Source: Microbacterium esteraromaticum
Lineage (GTDB): Bacteria > Actinomycetota > Actinomycetes > Actinomycetales > Microbacteriaceae
Reading direction: 5' to 3'
Assembly: GCF_900163815.1 (NCBI RefSeq)
Contig: NZ_FUKO01000030.1
Coordinates: 39,643 to 103,642 of the forward strand
Length of the DNA stretch: 64,000 nt
Positions 17,888 to 28,500 of this stretch are shown one piece after another. The notes beneath the pieces were generated by a model. That model ran no database searches. It saw only the letters and a list, made by a program, of their open reading frames with translations, and was not told where the DNA came from. The position numbers were made by a program, and so were the translations under genes. The stretch's first letter is position 1; every line of letters begins with the position of its first letter.

Positions 17888-18520
17888 ATGCGCGTTCATG
17901 TGGCCGATCACCCGCTCATCACTCACAAGCTCACGGTGCTGCGGGACGAGAGAACTTCGTCTCCGGTGTTCCGGCAGCTCACCGAAGAGCTGGTGACTCT
18001 GCTCGCCTATGAGGCGACGCGGAATGTGCGGGTCACCCCCGTGGAGGTGACGACACCGGTCACGAACACGATGGGCGTGAAGATCTCGGAGCCGCGACCG
18101 ATCGTCGTTCCCATCCTGCGTGCAGGACTCGGGATGCTGGAGGGCCTCGTCAAGCTGCTCCCCACCGCAGAGGTCGGATTCCTCGGCATGGTCCGCGACG
18201 ACGAGACGTTCGAGCCGACGACCTATGCCGAGCGCCTGCCCGACGACCTCAGTGATCGGCAGTGCTTCGCCATCGATCCGATGCTCGCCACTGGCGGCTC
18301 TCTCGGTGCGGCGATCCAGTTCCTGTTCGACCGGGGCGCGAAAGACGTCACCGCGATCTGCCTGCTCGGCACGCCCGAAGGCGTCGAGGCCATCCGCAAG
18401 CTCGTCGGCGATCAGGATGTCACGCTCGTGCTCGGTGCACTCGACGAGCGTCTTGACGAGAAGGGCTACATCGTGCCCGGGCTCGGCGACGCCGGCGATC
18501 GCCTGTACGGCACGGTCTGA
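17888..18520 (+). CDS. upp: Uracil phosphoribosyltransferase
   Basis: The 210-residue enzyme makes UMP from uracil and PRPP in pyrimidine salvage. The PRPP-binding loop [14 protein letters not shown] and the C-terminal uracil-binding segment [16 protein letters not shown] are intact. TAACCT ends 6 nt before the ATG, so it may have its own leaderless promoter even though the small membrane protein gene lies just upstream. Confidence 0.97.
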   Translation: MRVHVADHPLITHKLTVLRDERTSSPVFRQLTEELVTLLAYEATRNVRVTPVEVTTPVTNTMGVKISEPRPIVVPILRAGLGMLEGLVKLLPTAEVGFLGMVRDDETFEPTTYAERLPDDLSDRQCFAIDPMLATGGSLGAAIQFLFDRGAKDVTAICLLGTPEGVEAIRKLVGDQDVTLVLGALDERLDEKGYIVPGLGDAGDRLYGTV

Positions 18521-18575
18521 TTCATCGAGCGCTGCGCTCGGCTGTGCCCGGGCCGCGTAGCGTAGACGCTCACCA

Positions 18576-18643
18576 CATCCGCCACAGTTTTTCGCATCCG
18601 CGCCATCGATCGATGTAGCGGGTGCGAAAAAGTGGCGCGGATG
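18576..18643. terminator. Long imperfect inverted repeat between convergent upp and GNAT genes
   Basis: About 34-nt arms face each other with almost no loop. The left arm contains CATCCGCCAC then TTTTTCGCA; the right arm contains TGCGAAAAA then GGCGCGGATG. The T5/A5 tracts inside the arms would give U-runs in either transcription direction. Confidence 0.65.
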
Positions 18644-18708
18644 CTCTTGGGCGGGCCCTCGAGAGGGTCACGGGCGGAGGCGGGCCGACCACCTTGGGCT
18701 GTTGTGCG

Positions 18709-19479
18709 TCAGGATACGGCGAGGGCGTAACCGCGCTCGTCGCCGAAGTGCTGAAAGCCGGCGCGAGCGAGGATCGGCGCGGATGTCGCGTGTCGCCCCT
18801 TCACCAGGGCTGTGGTGGCACCCATTGCTGCGCCGATCACGAGCCTCTCGGCGAGCACCGCGCGGTACGCGCCGCGCCCGCGGGCCTCGGGCAGAGTGGC
18901 CGCTCCCCAAAGCCGCACGAAGCCGTCGACGATCGTGCAGCCGCCCGTGCTGACGGGCACCCCGTCGAGGCGCGCGAGCACCCGAGCGCCCTCCCCGGAG
19001 GCGAGTGCCGTGGTCACCTCTGCGAGCTCTTCCTGCATTCCCTCATCGTTGAGCGGCTGCTGGTCCCAGACCGGCACGTTCACCGTGTCGACTTCGCGCA
19101 CCTGTTCGATCGTGTGCACGAGCTCGGCAGTGATGTTCCTCGGCACCTCGATCGGCAATCCTTCGACTGGCCGGGCGAACACGGCCACCGTATCGACGTG
19201 CACGGCGCCACGGCGGATCAGCTCAGGTTCGAGATCGGGTTCGTCCGCCGAATTCGTCCAGAAAGTGATCTCTTTCTCACCCCAGGCACGAGTGCGTTTG
19301 ATCGCATCGTCGAGCACGGCCGCGGCATCCCGCGCCGACTTCACCTGCGAAATCCGAACACCGCCGCCGAGCCGTGCCGGATATCGGACGAGCCGCACAT
19401 CGGTCACCTCTTCTTCACCTCCGCGGGGAAACCACACCCACGCGGCCGATGCCTGCATGATCTCTGCCACGCCGTGCAT
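18709..19479 (-). CDS. GNAT family N-acetyltransferase (two-domain)
   Basis: The 256-residue protein has a C-terminal GNAT fold with an acetyl-CoA loop-like segment ATLPEARGRGAYRAVLAERL and a final strand ATSAPILARAGFQHFGD. The N-terminal half (through SADEPDLEPELIRRGA) looks like a degenerate second GNAT domain. The substrate is unknown. The stop of the upstream nuclease gene is 13 nt away, so it may be expressed with it. Confidence 0.85.
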   Translation of the reverse strand: MHGVAEIMQASAAWVWFPRGGEEEVTDVRLVRYPARLGGGVRISQVKSARDAAAVLDDAIKRTRAWGEKEITFWTNSADEPDLEPELIRRGAVHVDTVAVFARPVEGLPIEVPRNITAELVHTIEQVREVDTVNVPVWDQQPLNDEGMQEELAEVTTALASGEGARVLARLDGVPVSTGGCTIVDGFVRLWGAATLPEARGRGAYRAVLAERLVIGAAMGATTALVKGRHATSAPILARAGFQHFGDERGYALAVS

Positions 19480-19492
19480 ATCGGCGTCTCCC

Positions 19493-22400
19493 TCAGTCGC
19501 GGTCGGCGCCGACGAGGTGAGCGAAGGCGCTGAGTCGTGCGACGCCCTCGGGAGTCCAGGGCAGGTCGTCGAGCAGCGCCGGTGAATGCACCAGATACGC
19601 CACGCTCTTCGCGCGCGAGATCGCCACGTTCAGGCGGTTCTGCAGCAGCAGGAATTCCGGTCCGCGCGGAGCGTCCCTGCCGCTGGATGCAGCCAGCGAG
19701 GTGATCGAGACGACCGCCTCCTTGCCCTGGAAATTGTCGACCGTACCGACAGGCACGTCGCCGAATCCGGCAGCCGAGAGCTCGTCGTGGATGAGCTGCT
19801 TCTGCGCGTTGTACGGGGCGACCACGATCACATCCGACTGCTCAAGGGGGCGCGATGCAGCATCCGCCATTCCATCGACGTAGCCGCGGCCGATCAGGTC
19901 GCGCACGATGCCGACCACCTCGGCAGCTTCCTCAGGCGACTGGGTCGCGTTGCCGCGGTGTCGGACGGGCACGATGTGCAGGCCCGGTTCGATGCCATCG
20001 ACCACACGTCGCTCGGTGCCCGCAGCGGATGCCAACCGTGCCTCGTACGCCAGCCGGGAGACGGGCGCGGCGACCGCCGGATGCATGCGCCACGACTCGG
20101 CGAGGAAGTAGCCGTGAGCGGGATCGATGACCGAGGACCCATCCATCACCCACCCGAGCGCAGAGGTGTCGACCGGCTCGGGATGCGTACCCTGACTCAC
20201 CTGCGGAAGCTGCTGCGGGTCGCCGAGCAGCAGCAGTCGCTTCGCTCCGGCGGCGACGGCGATCGTCGAGGCGAGTGAGAACTGGCCCGCTTCGTCGATC
20301 ACCAGCAGATCGAGGCCTCGCCTGTCGACCCGGCGGGTGTTGCTGAAGTCCCAGGCGGTACCGCCGACGACGGCACCTCCCTGAGTGTGCTCGGCGAGGA
20401 ACGATGCCATTCCGTCCTTGCGGATGACCGTGTACGCGGGCGGTGCAGCATCCCGATCCTTCGGCGCCTTCGCGACCTTCGCCGCCGGAACCCCGTCGGC
20501 GACGACCCGCTCCAGAAGACTCTCGACTATGGCGTGCGACTGCGCGACGACGCCCACGCGGTACCCGTGCTCGTTCACGAGTCGCGCGATCACCTGCGAA
20601 CCGGTGTACGTCTTTCCGGTGCCGGGAGGACCCTGCACGGCCAGGTAGCTGTTATCGAGGTCGAGGATGCCGCACACGATCGTCGCGATCATGTCATCGC
20701 CGGCCGCGGGCAGCGGGGCTCCTGAAACGGTGCGCGGTGCGATGCGACGGAGAGTATCGGTGGCCGCGTCGGCGGGGAAACCGGGTGCTGCGTGATGCAC
20801 GGATGCTGCCCATTCGTCGATCGCGCCCTGCTGCGTGGCGACGTGCGGCGGGGCTGCGGGCGCGAGAGCCACCGGCAGATCGTCCCAGATCTGACCCTGC
20901 ACAGTGCGCTCCCGTACGACGTATCCGTCATCGAGCACCTCGACCACCTCGACCTCGTGCGGCATGTGCATCACGCGCGAGGGGCCAGGAGCATCGAAGG
21001 GGGTCGGCACTGCGTAAAGCGCGAACGGGCGACCGCCGACGCCGATCGTGCTGCCGGGTGCAACCTCGCCCCGCAGGCTCAGCAGCCGGGTCTGCGTGCG
21101 CTGCCCCTCGGCGATACCCCAGTCGTCGTCGATCGTGCTTGATTCCGCATCGATGCGCAGGACATCACGCGTGGATTCCCAGATCGAGACGGGTTCGCGC
21201 AGCCGCTGGAAGTGCCCTTGCCAGAAGCTCTTCGCCTCGCGGGGGTAGTAGTCGATCGCAGCCGCGGCCACCCGGAACGTCTCGCCGCTCTGGCCTTCCT
21301 GCTGGGCACGCAGCGCCTCGGCTTGCAGCGCGAGCGACAGCGGCGACGGCTCATAGGCACGGGTCTCGGGATCGTCCGGCGGCGCGGGCAGCACCCCCTC
21401 CTGCTTCGCCAGTCCGATCAACCAGTCGCGCAGCCGCCGGGTCGAGACGCAGTCATAGCGGTTGTAATCGGCGAGGTCGTCGAGGATCTGCTGCGCCTCG
21501 GCATCCTGCCCCGCATCTGCGAGCGCCCGAGCCTGCACATACTGCACGATCGAGTCGTCGCCCTTCTGCACGTCACTGGTTCGCACCTCGGCCCCCATGT
21601 AGAGCGGCTCGAGCTTCTTGATCGAGTAGGAGCGCGATCCGATGCGAACGGAACGCAGCACGATCGGATACAGATCGACGAACACCCCCTCACGCAGCAG
21701 CCGGTCGACATCTGCCTCACCGACGCCGTAGCGCGCAGCCATCGCCGAGAGATGCGAGGTCTCGTACGGCGCGTAGTGGTAGATGTGCAGGTCAGGATGA
21801 GACTGACGACGCAGCTTCACGAACTCGAGGAAGTCGAGCAGGGCCTGCCTCTCGTCGGCGAAGGTGTGCGCCCACAGTGCCGAGTACTGCTCGTCGTTGT
21901 CGATCCAGCCGAACAGGTAGTCGATGCCCCACTGCGGCTTATCACCGGGTGACGCAACAGTCTCGGTGTACAGCGGATCGCCCTCGAAATCGAAGAACAT
22001 GTCGCCACGACTGGGTCGGGGCATCAGCCCGATCGCCCGCGCGGAGACGAGCTCATAAGGTGGGGCATCGTGCGGGTCTAGTGCAAGACCCGCCTGCAGC
22101 CTTGCCTGCGCGCGGAGCGCGGTGAAGGTGTCGGCATTCATCCCGTCGGGAGCATCGGATGCCGCTGCCAGATCGTCGATGGTGCGGATGCCGGCGGCGC
22201 GCAGCCGCTGCCGCTGGACCGGCCGCATGCGAGCGACCATCAGCAGGTCGCGATGCGCGATCACCTCTTCTTCGCAGGTGGCGCAGCGACCGCAGGCGGT
22301 GATCTGCAGATGGCCACGGTCGTCTCCCCAGGCGAGCGCCGCTCCGGCGTCACCACTGCCGAGATCACGGTCGGTGATCAGTGCGCGCAGCCGCGCACGA

Positions 22401-22996
22401 CGAACATGGAACAGGGGAAGGATGTCGTCGACCCGGTGCGTGCTGGTCGTGCCGTCACCGAGCAGCAGGTCGACCTCGTCGGAGCGCGGGATACCCAGCC
22501 GATCGAGCTGGTCGACATATGCCGCCAGCTGCATAAGCGCAGTCGCCCGCGCGGTGCGCGCCAGCTTCGAGTCCTGCACCCGCCAGTGGCCGTCTTCTCC
22601 ACGCGCGATGAAGTCGGCGAATCCGACGAACTCCGGAGTTGCGAACGCCGCTTGGAAAACGAGGGAGGCCGCCGAGCGCAGCGCCCGCTCGGTGTCGGCA
22701 GCCACAGCGTCGAGCGCTTCAGCATCCGTCGAGCGAACCTTGGGCAGCGCGACCACACCAGCGCCGCCGTCCACAGACTCCCCGAGTTCCGCGAGGTATC
22801 GATCCAGCACGGCGACCTCGTGCGCGTCGCCGAGCTTCGCCGCGCGGGCGAGCGTCGCGTCTTCCGGTTCGACCACGGCGGGCACCCGGCCGAGTTTGGC
22901 GTCGATCGCCCGCATCCAGGCGAACTCGCACTCCGCGGCCGCCTTCAGATCACTGGCACTCCACACCACTCGGTTCTCTGCTGCGATGACCCGCAC
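19493..22996 (-). CDS. TM0106-family RecB-like nuclease / SF1 helicase fusion
   Basis: The 1167-residue protein combines three recognisable modules. The N-terminal RecB/Cas4-like nuclease has GFADFIARGEDGHWRVQDSK (DxK-type metal site), the MQLAAYVDQL QxxxY motif, and an early Cys (AAAEC) plus CGRCATC that could hold an Fe-S cluster. The middle is RNase H-like (MFFDFEGDP, YNRYDCVST). The C-terminal superfamily 1 helicase has Walker A GPPGTGKT near residue 790, LLVIDEAGQF, and GTVDNFQGKE. It should unwind and cut nucleic acid; the physiological role of the family is not established. The start is GTG 22996 with GAGGGG upstream. Confidence 0.9.
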   Translation of the reverse strand: MRVIAAENRVVWSASDLKAAAECEFAWMRAIDAKLGRVPAVVEPEDATLARAAKLGDAHEVAVLDRYLAELGESVDGGAGVVALPKVRSTDAEALDAVAADTERALRSAASLVFQAAFATPEFVGFADFIARGEDGHWRVQDSKLARTARATALMQLAAYVDQLDRLGIPRSDEVDLLLGDGTTSTHRVDDILPLFHVRRARLRALITDRDLGSGDAGAALAWGDDRGHLQITACGRCATCEEEVIAHRDLLMVARMRPVQRQRLRAAGIRTIDDLAAASDAPDGMNADTFTALRAQARLQAGLALDPHDAPPYELVSARAIGLMPRPSRGDMFFDFEGDPLYTETVASPGDKPQWGIDYLFGWIDNDEQYSALWAHTFADERQALLDFLEFVKLRRQSHPDLHIYHYAPYETSHLSAMAARYGVGEADVDRLLREGVFVDLYPIVLRSVRIGSRSYSIKKLEPLYMGAEVRTSDVQKGDDSIVQYVQARALADAGQDAEAQQILDDLADYNRYDCVSTRRLRDWLIGLAKQEGVLPAPPDDPETRAYEPSPLSLALQAEALRAQQEGQSGETFRVAAAAIDYYPREAKSFWQGHFQRLREPVSIWESTRDVLRIDAESSTIDDDWGIAEGQRTQTRLLSLRGEVAPGSTIGVGGRPFALYAVPTPFDAPGPSRVMHMPHEVEVVEVLDDGYVVRERTVQGQIWDDLPVALAPAAPPHVATQQGAIDEWAASVHHAAPGFPADAATDTLRRIAPRTVSGAPLPAAGDDMIATIVCGILDLDNSYLAVQGPPGTGKTYTGSQVIARLVNEHGYRVGVVAQSHAIVESLLERVVADGVPAAKVAKAPKDRDAAPPAYTVIRKDGMASFLAEHTQGGAVVGGTAWDFSNTRRVDRRGLDLLVIDEAGQFSLASTIAVAAGAKRLLLLGDPQQLPQVSQGTHPEPVDTSALGWVMDGSSVIDPAHGYFLAESWRMHPAVAAPVSRLAYEARLASAAGTERRVVDGIEPGLHIVPVRHRGNATQSPEEAAEVVGIVRDLIGRGYVDGMADAASRPLEQSDVIVVAPYNAQKQLIHDELSAAGFGDVPVGTVDNFQGKEAVVSITSLAASSGRDAPRGPEFLLLQNRLNVAISRAKSVAYLVHSPALLDDLPWTPEGVARLSAFAHLVGADRD

Positions 22997-23197
22997 GATG
23001 CCCCTCTCCGTTGCCTGCGACCTGGACTGCCTTCGAGACTATCGGCGGGGTGCGACATCGCTGGCGTGACGTGACGTCACCCGCCGCATCCGCACACGGG
23101 GCGCCGCACCGCGCGCGTTCGCGTGGCCGATATGGTCGCATCCGCAACGCCGAAGCGACCGTACGCAGCACGTGAACGCAGAGACACCGTCGCGTCC

Positions 23198-23941
23198 TCA
23201 GCGGATGAGGGCGGCCACGTCACAGACGAGCTTCGCGCGTGCCACCATCGTCTCGGGCCGGGGGTCGTCGAGAGCGAGCAGGATGACCCGATCGTCTCCG
23301 ATCGTCAGGGCTGCGAGCAGGTCGTCGTGCTGCGCGACCCGCTCGCGAGCCGCGGGCATCCAGCTCGGCTCCGGCGCCGCTTGCTCACCTGCCCAGCGCG
23401 GCACGACGAACATCGAGTCGGCCGCTGCCCCGAGCGGAACCCACCAGCGAGCGTCTCCCGTGCGCGCCGCGGTTCTGACGACTTCGCGGCGCCGCGGTGC
23501 CCGCCGAGAACCATTCGCTGCCCGCAGCACCCAGGTCTCCGCGTGCACTGCCACCCCGTCCGTATCGAAGTGGACCCTGCCACGAGCGGCTTCGACGCGC
23601 CATCCGCTCGGCAGGGCGAGGGAGAGATCCCGAGAGTCCGCCAAGCCGTCGGGTTCCCACGTCGCATCCCGTCGCGTCTGCGCCCACTCCGCGCGCGCTC
23701 CGGCGACGCGGCGATGCATCGCCTCAGCCCCACCCCGCGCCGCCCAGAGGAAACCACCAGCCGTCCCGATCACCAGCACCACGACCACAACGATCGTGCG
23801 CACGATGCCCGTCGTCAGCCCCACTGCGACGCCGCCTGCGACGACCGTCGCGACGGCGGCAATGGGGACGATCCCTGCCACTCGCGTCCATGTGCGCTGC
23901 CTCAGATGCGAGTTTGCGTGCACCGATTCAAATCCGGTCAT
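23198..23941 (-). CDS. Conserved hypothetical membrane protein
   Basis: The 247-residue protein has two N-terminal membrane helices (IVPIAAVATVVAGGVAVGL and IVRTIVVVVVLVIGTAGGF) and then a soluble domain with a helical EAMHRRVAGARAEWAQTRR segment and several beta strands. No enzyme motif was found. It may be a membrane-tethered sensor or scaffold, but I do not recognise a family. ATG 23941 gives the first helix in a normal position. Confidence 0.7.
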   Translation of the reverse strand: MTGFESVHANSHLRQRTWTRVAGIVPIAAVATVVAGGVAVGLTTGIVRTIVVVVVLVIGTAGGFLWAARGGAEAMHRRVAGARAEWAQTRRDATWEPDGLADSRDLSLALPSGWRVEAARGRVHFDTDGVAVHAETWVLRAANGSRRAPRRREVVRTAARTGDARWWVPLGAAADSMFVVPRWAGEQAAPEPSWMPAARERVAQHDDLLAALTIGDDRVILLALDDPRPETMVARAKLVCDVAALIR

Positions 23942-24038
23942 CGCGCGGGGCTTCGTCGAAGGCTGGCAGCATCACTCCCGCGCTCATTGCAGCCGCTCGC
24001 GCGCGACGCGCGCACCGCCAGCGACGCCGACACCGCCC

Positions 24039-24857
24039 TCACCGCCACCACGAATCGGCCGGTGTCACGGGCAGGTGCCGCTTGTGCCGACTCGCCAGGT
24101 ACTTGCTCTCGATGCGCGCAGCCACATCATCAGACACCTCGTGACCTTCGAGATAGTCGTCGATCTGCTCATAGCTCAGGCCGAGCTCGTCTTCGTCGGA
24201 ACGCAGCGGCTGGCCGTCGAGCAGGTCAGCGGTCGGCACCTTGAGCGTGAGCTGGTCAGGAGCTCCGAGGTGCTGCAGCAGCGCCCGCCCCTGCCGTTTG
24301 GTGAGACCGGCGAGCGGCAGCACGTCGGCTGCGCCGTCGCCGAACTTCGTGTAGAAACCGGTCACGCCCTCGGCGGCGTGGTCGGTGCCGATCACCAGCA
24401 TCCCCTCGTGTCCGGCGAGCGCGTACTGCGTGACCATGCGGATGCGGGCCTTGATGTTGCCCCGGTTGAAATCGCTGATATCAGTGTCGAACACGTTCTC
24501 GATATCGGTCTCGATGCCATCCACTCCGTGCTCGATGTTCACCTCGACCGAGCGGTCGGCTGCGATGAAATCGATCGCCGCTTCGGCATCCGCCGCATCG
24601 CGCTGCACTCGGTACGGCAGCCGCACCGCGAGGAACGCCGCTTCTCCCCCGTCTGCGCGCACTTTCTCCGCAGCGAGCTGTGCGAGTCTGCCGGCGAGAG
24701 TCGAGTCCTGCCCGCCGGAGATCCCCAGCACGAAACCCTTGGCACCGGAGGCGCGCAGGTAGTCGATGAGGAAGTCGATCCTCGTCTCGATCTCGCGGGC
24801 GGGGTCGACCTCGGGCTTCACTCCCAGATCGCCGGCGATCTGCTGCTGCATGCTCAC
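24039..24857 (-). CDS. nadE: NH3-dependent NAD+ synthetase
   Basis: The 272-residue enzyme adenylates and amidates nicotinic acid adenine dinucleotide to NAD+. The ATP P-loop of N-type ATP pyrophosphatases is present ([10 protein letters not shown]), followed by [16 protein letters not shown] and [19 protein letters not shown]. There is no glutaminase domain, so ammonia is the nitrogen source. C-terminal residues [11 protein letters not shown] match the family end. Confidence 0.97.
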   Translation of the reverse strand: MSMQQQIAGDLGVKPEVDPAREIETRIDFLIDYLRASGAKGFVLGISGGQDSTLAGRLAQLAAEKVRADGGEAAFLAVRLPYRVQRDAADAEAAIDFIAADRSVEVNIEHGVDGIETDIENVFDTDISDFNRGNIKARIRMVTQYALAGHEGMLVIGTDHAAEGVTGFYTKFGDGAADVLPLAGLTKRQGRALLQHLGAPDQLTLKVPTADLLDGQPLRSDEDELGLSYEQIDDYLEGHEVSDDVAARIESKYLASRHKRHLPVTPADSWWR

Positions 24858-24922
24858 GGCGCAATCCTCTCGTCGAATGGCGGACTCATGGAATACCAGT
24901 GTCCACCTGACAGGATGGATGC

Positions 24923-25492
24923 GTGAAACTTCTCGTCGCAGCCCTTGATTCCGAACTCCAGGCTTTTCCCACCGAACTGCCTGGTTTCGACCGGCTCGTC
25001 ACCGGTCCGGGCAAGCTGATGGCCGGCGTAGGGTTGGCCCGCGCGCTCGATGCGAATCAGTACGAGGAGATCGTCGTCGTCGGCACGGCCGGCGCGGTAG
25101 ACGATGCGGTCGCGTCGGGAATCTACGACGTGGGCGCCGCCATTCAGCACGATGTGCAGGATCTGGACGGTGTCGTCGGGCAGCACATCTCGCTGCCGCC
25201 GCGCGTGGAGACCGGGCGCGACGGGGTCACGATCGCCACCGGCGACATCTTCGTCGACGATGCGGATGCTGTCGCCCGAATCCGCTCCCTGGGCGGCGTG
25301 CTGGTCGACATGGAGACGTTCGCGCTCGTCTGGGTCGCACAGCAGTTCCACGTGCCGATCCGCGTGCTGCGCGTGGTGTCTGATCGCGCACAGGACGGCG
25401 CGACTGCGGTCTGGGACGACGTCGTCGCCGCCTGCAGCGCCCAGCTGTGGGAGTTCTTCGACGCGGAGTACCCGCGCTCTTCGGCGGCGTAA
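24923..25492 (+). CDS. Nucleosidase / purine nucleoside phosphorylase-like protein
   Basis: The 189-residue phosphorylase-superfamily protein has the glycine-rich [11 protein letters not shown], the ligand-binding [12 protein letters not shown] and the catalytic Asp region [10 protein letters not shown]. It is shorter than MTA/SAH nucleosidase but shares its motifs. It probably splits a nucleoside such as methylthioadenosine, S-adenosylhomocysteine or a futalosine-like compound. The GTG start has GGATGG upstream. It ends 8 nt from the convergent sbcC. Confidence 0.85.
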   Translation: MKLLVAALDSELQAFPTELPGFDRLVTGPGKLMAGVGLARALDANQYEEIVVVGTAGAVDDAVASGIYDVGAAIQHDVQDLDGVVGQHISLPPRVETGRDGVTIATGDIFVDDADAVARIRSLGGVLVDMETFALVWVAQQFHVPIRVLRVVSDRAQDGATAVWDDVVAACSAQLWEFFDAEYPRSSAA

Positions 25493-25500
25493 ATCCGGTC

Positions 25501-28500
25501 TCAGCCCGCTGATCGCGGCGCGTCGATCATGCTGGGGCCGTCGGGCAGTGCGCGCACGGTCAGCTGCGCCGGAATCTGCTCCTGCATCGCCTCGACGTGG
25601 CTGATCACGCCGACAGTGCGACCGCCCTGGCGCAGTTCGTCGAGAGTGCGCATGGCGGTGTCGAGCGTGTCGGCATCGAGCGAGCCGAAGCCCTCGTCGA
25701 TGAATAGCGTGTCGAGGCGGATGCCGCCCGCGCGCGCTGTGACTACCTCGGCGAGCCCGAGCGCAAGGGCGAGCGACGACAAAAAGGTCTCCCCGCCGGA
25801 CAGTGATTTCGCTGGCCTGGTGTGTCCGGTGAACGCATCGAAGACGACGATGCCGAGGCCGGATGCTGCCCCTCGTGCGGCCAGCGCGTCGGAGTGGCGC
25901 AGCTGGTAGCGGCCGTCGGACATGTCATGCAGGCGGAGGTTCGCCGAAGCGACGATCTCCTCCAGTTCAGCAGCGAGCACGAACGTCTCAAGATTCATCT
26001 TGCGGGTGTTGCCCGCCCGTCCGGCGAGCGCGTCGGCGAGGCCGCGCAGCACCTCGAACTCCTCAGCATCCGCCGCCGACGACGCATGCTCGGCTCCCGC
26101 CGCCGCAACGATGGCGCTGAGGCTGGTCTGGATGCCGCGGGCACGACTGTCGGCGTCGACGGCAGCCAGCCACGAGACCCGCGCCTGCGCAGCGGCCTCG
26201 TGTGCGGGTGCGAGATCGATGCGCTCATCGGGCAGGGCCCGCATTTCGAGGTCGAGGAGCAGGGCGCGCTCCTTCTTGCGCTCTGCAGAGTGCTCTGTCA
26301 CGCGCTGATCGAGACCGTCGATCTCTGCAGCCGGCAGCATGGCCGACTCGGCTTCGGCCGCGCTATCGAACACCGACAGCACGATCGCGTCGTCACGCTC
26401 GGCTGCTGCTTCTGCGGCCGCGACCGTTCGCGTCGCGTGTTCGTCGATGGCGTCGGCGGCCACAGATGCCACGGCGATCAGCGCCTGCGTCTCGGACACT
26501 CTGTCTGCCACGGACGCGTGTGCACCGCGCGCGTCGGTGATCAGTCGTTCGGCTTCGCTCGTTCGTTGCTCGACCAGCGAGAGCGCCGTGCGCGCGGCAC
26601 CGAGCGCCTCGGATGCTGCCGAGTGACGCGCATCGAGATCACCGATCCGCTGCTCGATCTTCGAGACCTCATCGGCGAGCGCGTCCGCCACCTTCGCGTC
26701 ACTGATGGCTGCCGCGTGGGCGGCTCGGGCAGCATCTTCTTCGGTGGCGGCCTGTTCGACCGTGCGTCCGCCCGCGCGCTCGGCGGCGACGGCATGATCG
26801 GCGGTCAACGTGCCCAGGTGCTGCGTGGCGTCGCGCTCGGCTCGCGCTGCGGCATCTCGCACGGACTCAGCGGCCGAGACGTCATCCGCCGACACCGGGT
26901 CAGCGTGTGCTGCGGGCGAGGGATGCTCTACCGCACCGCAGACCGCACACGGTGCGCCGACGGTGAGAGCGGCAGCCAGTTCGCCTGCATAGCCGTCGAG
27001 ACGCCGTTTACGCAGCTCGGCGAGCTGCGCTTGCGCGTTCGCGTGTGCTGCGGATGCATCGGCTTCGACGACGCGCGCGGCAGACAGTTCGGATGCCAGC
27101 CGCGCAGCATCCACGGCCCCCGCATGGCGTTGTGCTGCCTGCTCGGATTGCCGAGCCAGGTCGTCTGCGCGGTCGCCGGACCGGCGAGCGACGTCGCGTT
27201 CTGCGGCGAGCGTGGCCAGTTGTTCCGGGAGGCTCGCACGCTCGGCATCGACCTCGTTCAGTGCCGCGGATGCTGTCGCAACAGCTGCCGTGGCCTCGGC
27301 CAGGTCGGCCGTGCGATCGGCTGTCTGAGCTTCGAGTTCGGCAGCCCGCTGCCAGGCCCCGACCTCCTGCGTGCGCAGGGACGCCCACTTCCGCAGGTGC
27401 TCGGCGTCGGCAGCGTCGTGACCAGTGCTGGCCCCGTCGGCGTCACCGGACGAATCCGACAACGGCACGCCCCGTTCGGCGGCCGTGTGCACAGCGTCCT
27501 GCCGCGCGGCGTCCGCGCTCGCCAGCGCGGATGCCGCCTTCACTGCGGCGGCGAGAATGCCCCGCAGTCCTTCGGCAGCACGAGCGCGATCACGCTGCCG
27601 CGCAGCTTCTGCGATCTCGGACGCCTGCGCCTCCAAGGCTGCGAGCGCGATGCGTGCCCGGTCTCGGTCGTCTTGCGCCTGCCGCTGCTCTTTCCTTTCG
27701 ACGAGCGCCGAGTCTGCCGCGGAGAGCATCTTCTCGGCAGTCGCACGCTCGGTGCCCAGCCGCTCGACCTGATAGTCGGCCCGCGCGATCGCGTGGTGCA
27801 ACTGGGCGAGACGCTCATCGGTCGAAGTCAGCGGCGCATCGACAGCGTGCTCACCGCCGAGGTCTGCTTCGGCGACGACCCGCTCGGCCTCATCGAGTCG
27901 CGCGTCGACGGCCGCGCGACGGCCGCTCAGCGCCTGCTCAGCAGTGCGGCGGCGCTCTTCGAACCGCGCCTGATAATCAGAGAACCGCCCCGTGCCGAAC
28001 AGTCGCCGCAGCAGTGCCTGGCGCTCTTTGCTGTCGGCGAGAAGAAAGTCGGCGAACCGGTTCTGCGCCAGCAGGATCACCTGCAGAAACTGCTCCTGGC
28101 TGAGCTGCAGAATCTCATCGAGGGCGTTCGCGACATCGACCACGCGCGCTGCGCGCCCGACCCATCCGTCGTCGGTCAGCTCCTCGAGCAGCGCCGATGG
28201 CGCCTGGGTCGTCATGCCGCCGCCGCGCTTGGCCGGACGGTCGTATGCCGGTGAACGCGTCACTCGGAAGTGCCCCGCCACCGTGCTGAACTCGACGACG
28301 ACGGCGGTCTGATCCTCGGGTTCGCAATGATCGCTGCGCAGCCGCTTCTCGCCCCCGTCATAGCGCGGAACGCCACCGTAGAGACCGAAGCAGATCGCGT
28401 CGAGGATGCTGGATTTGCCTGCTCCGGTGCGGCCGGCGATCAGAAAGATGCCGTCATCGGCGAAGGCATCGAAATCGACGCTCTGACGCGCACGAAACGG

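Noticed and set aside
23915..23940. tRNA T-arm-like sequence (ACCGATTCAAATCCGGT)
   Set aside because: The stem has a mismatch, no acceptor or anticodon arm surrounds it, and it lies in the start of a coding frame.
23172..24926. 584-codon plus-strand frame across nadE
   Set aside because: It is Arg/Ala/Pro-rich without motifs and antisense to nadE and the membrane protein gene, both convincing.
25822..28254. 810-codon open frame antisense to sbcC
   Set aside because: It is the mirror of a long GC-rich coding frame; it lacks any protein motif, while sbcC on the other strand has every family motif.
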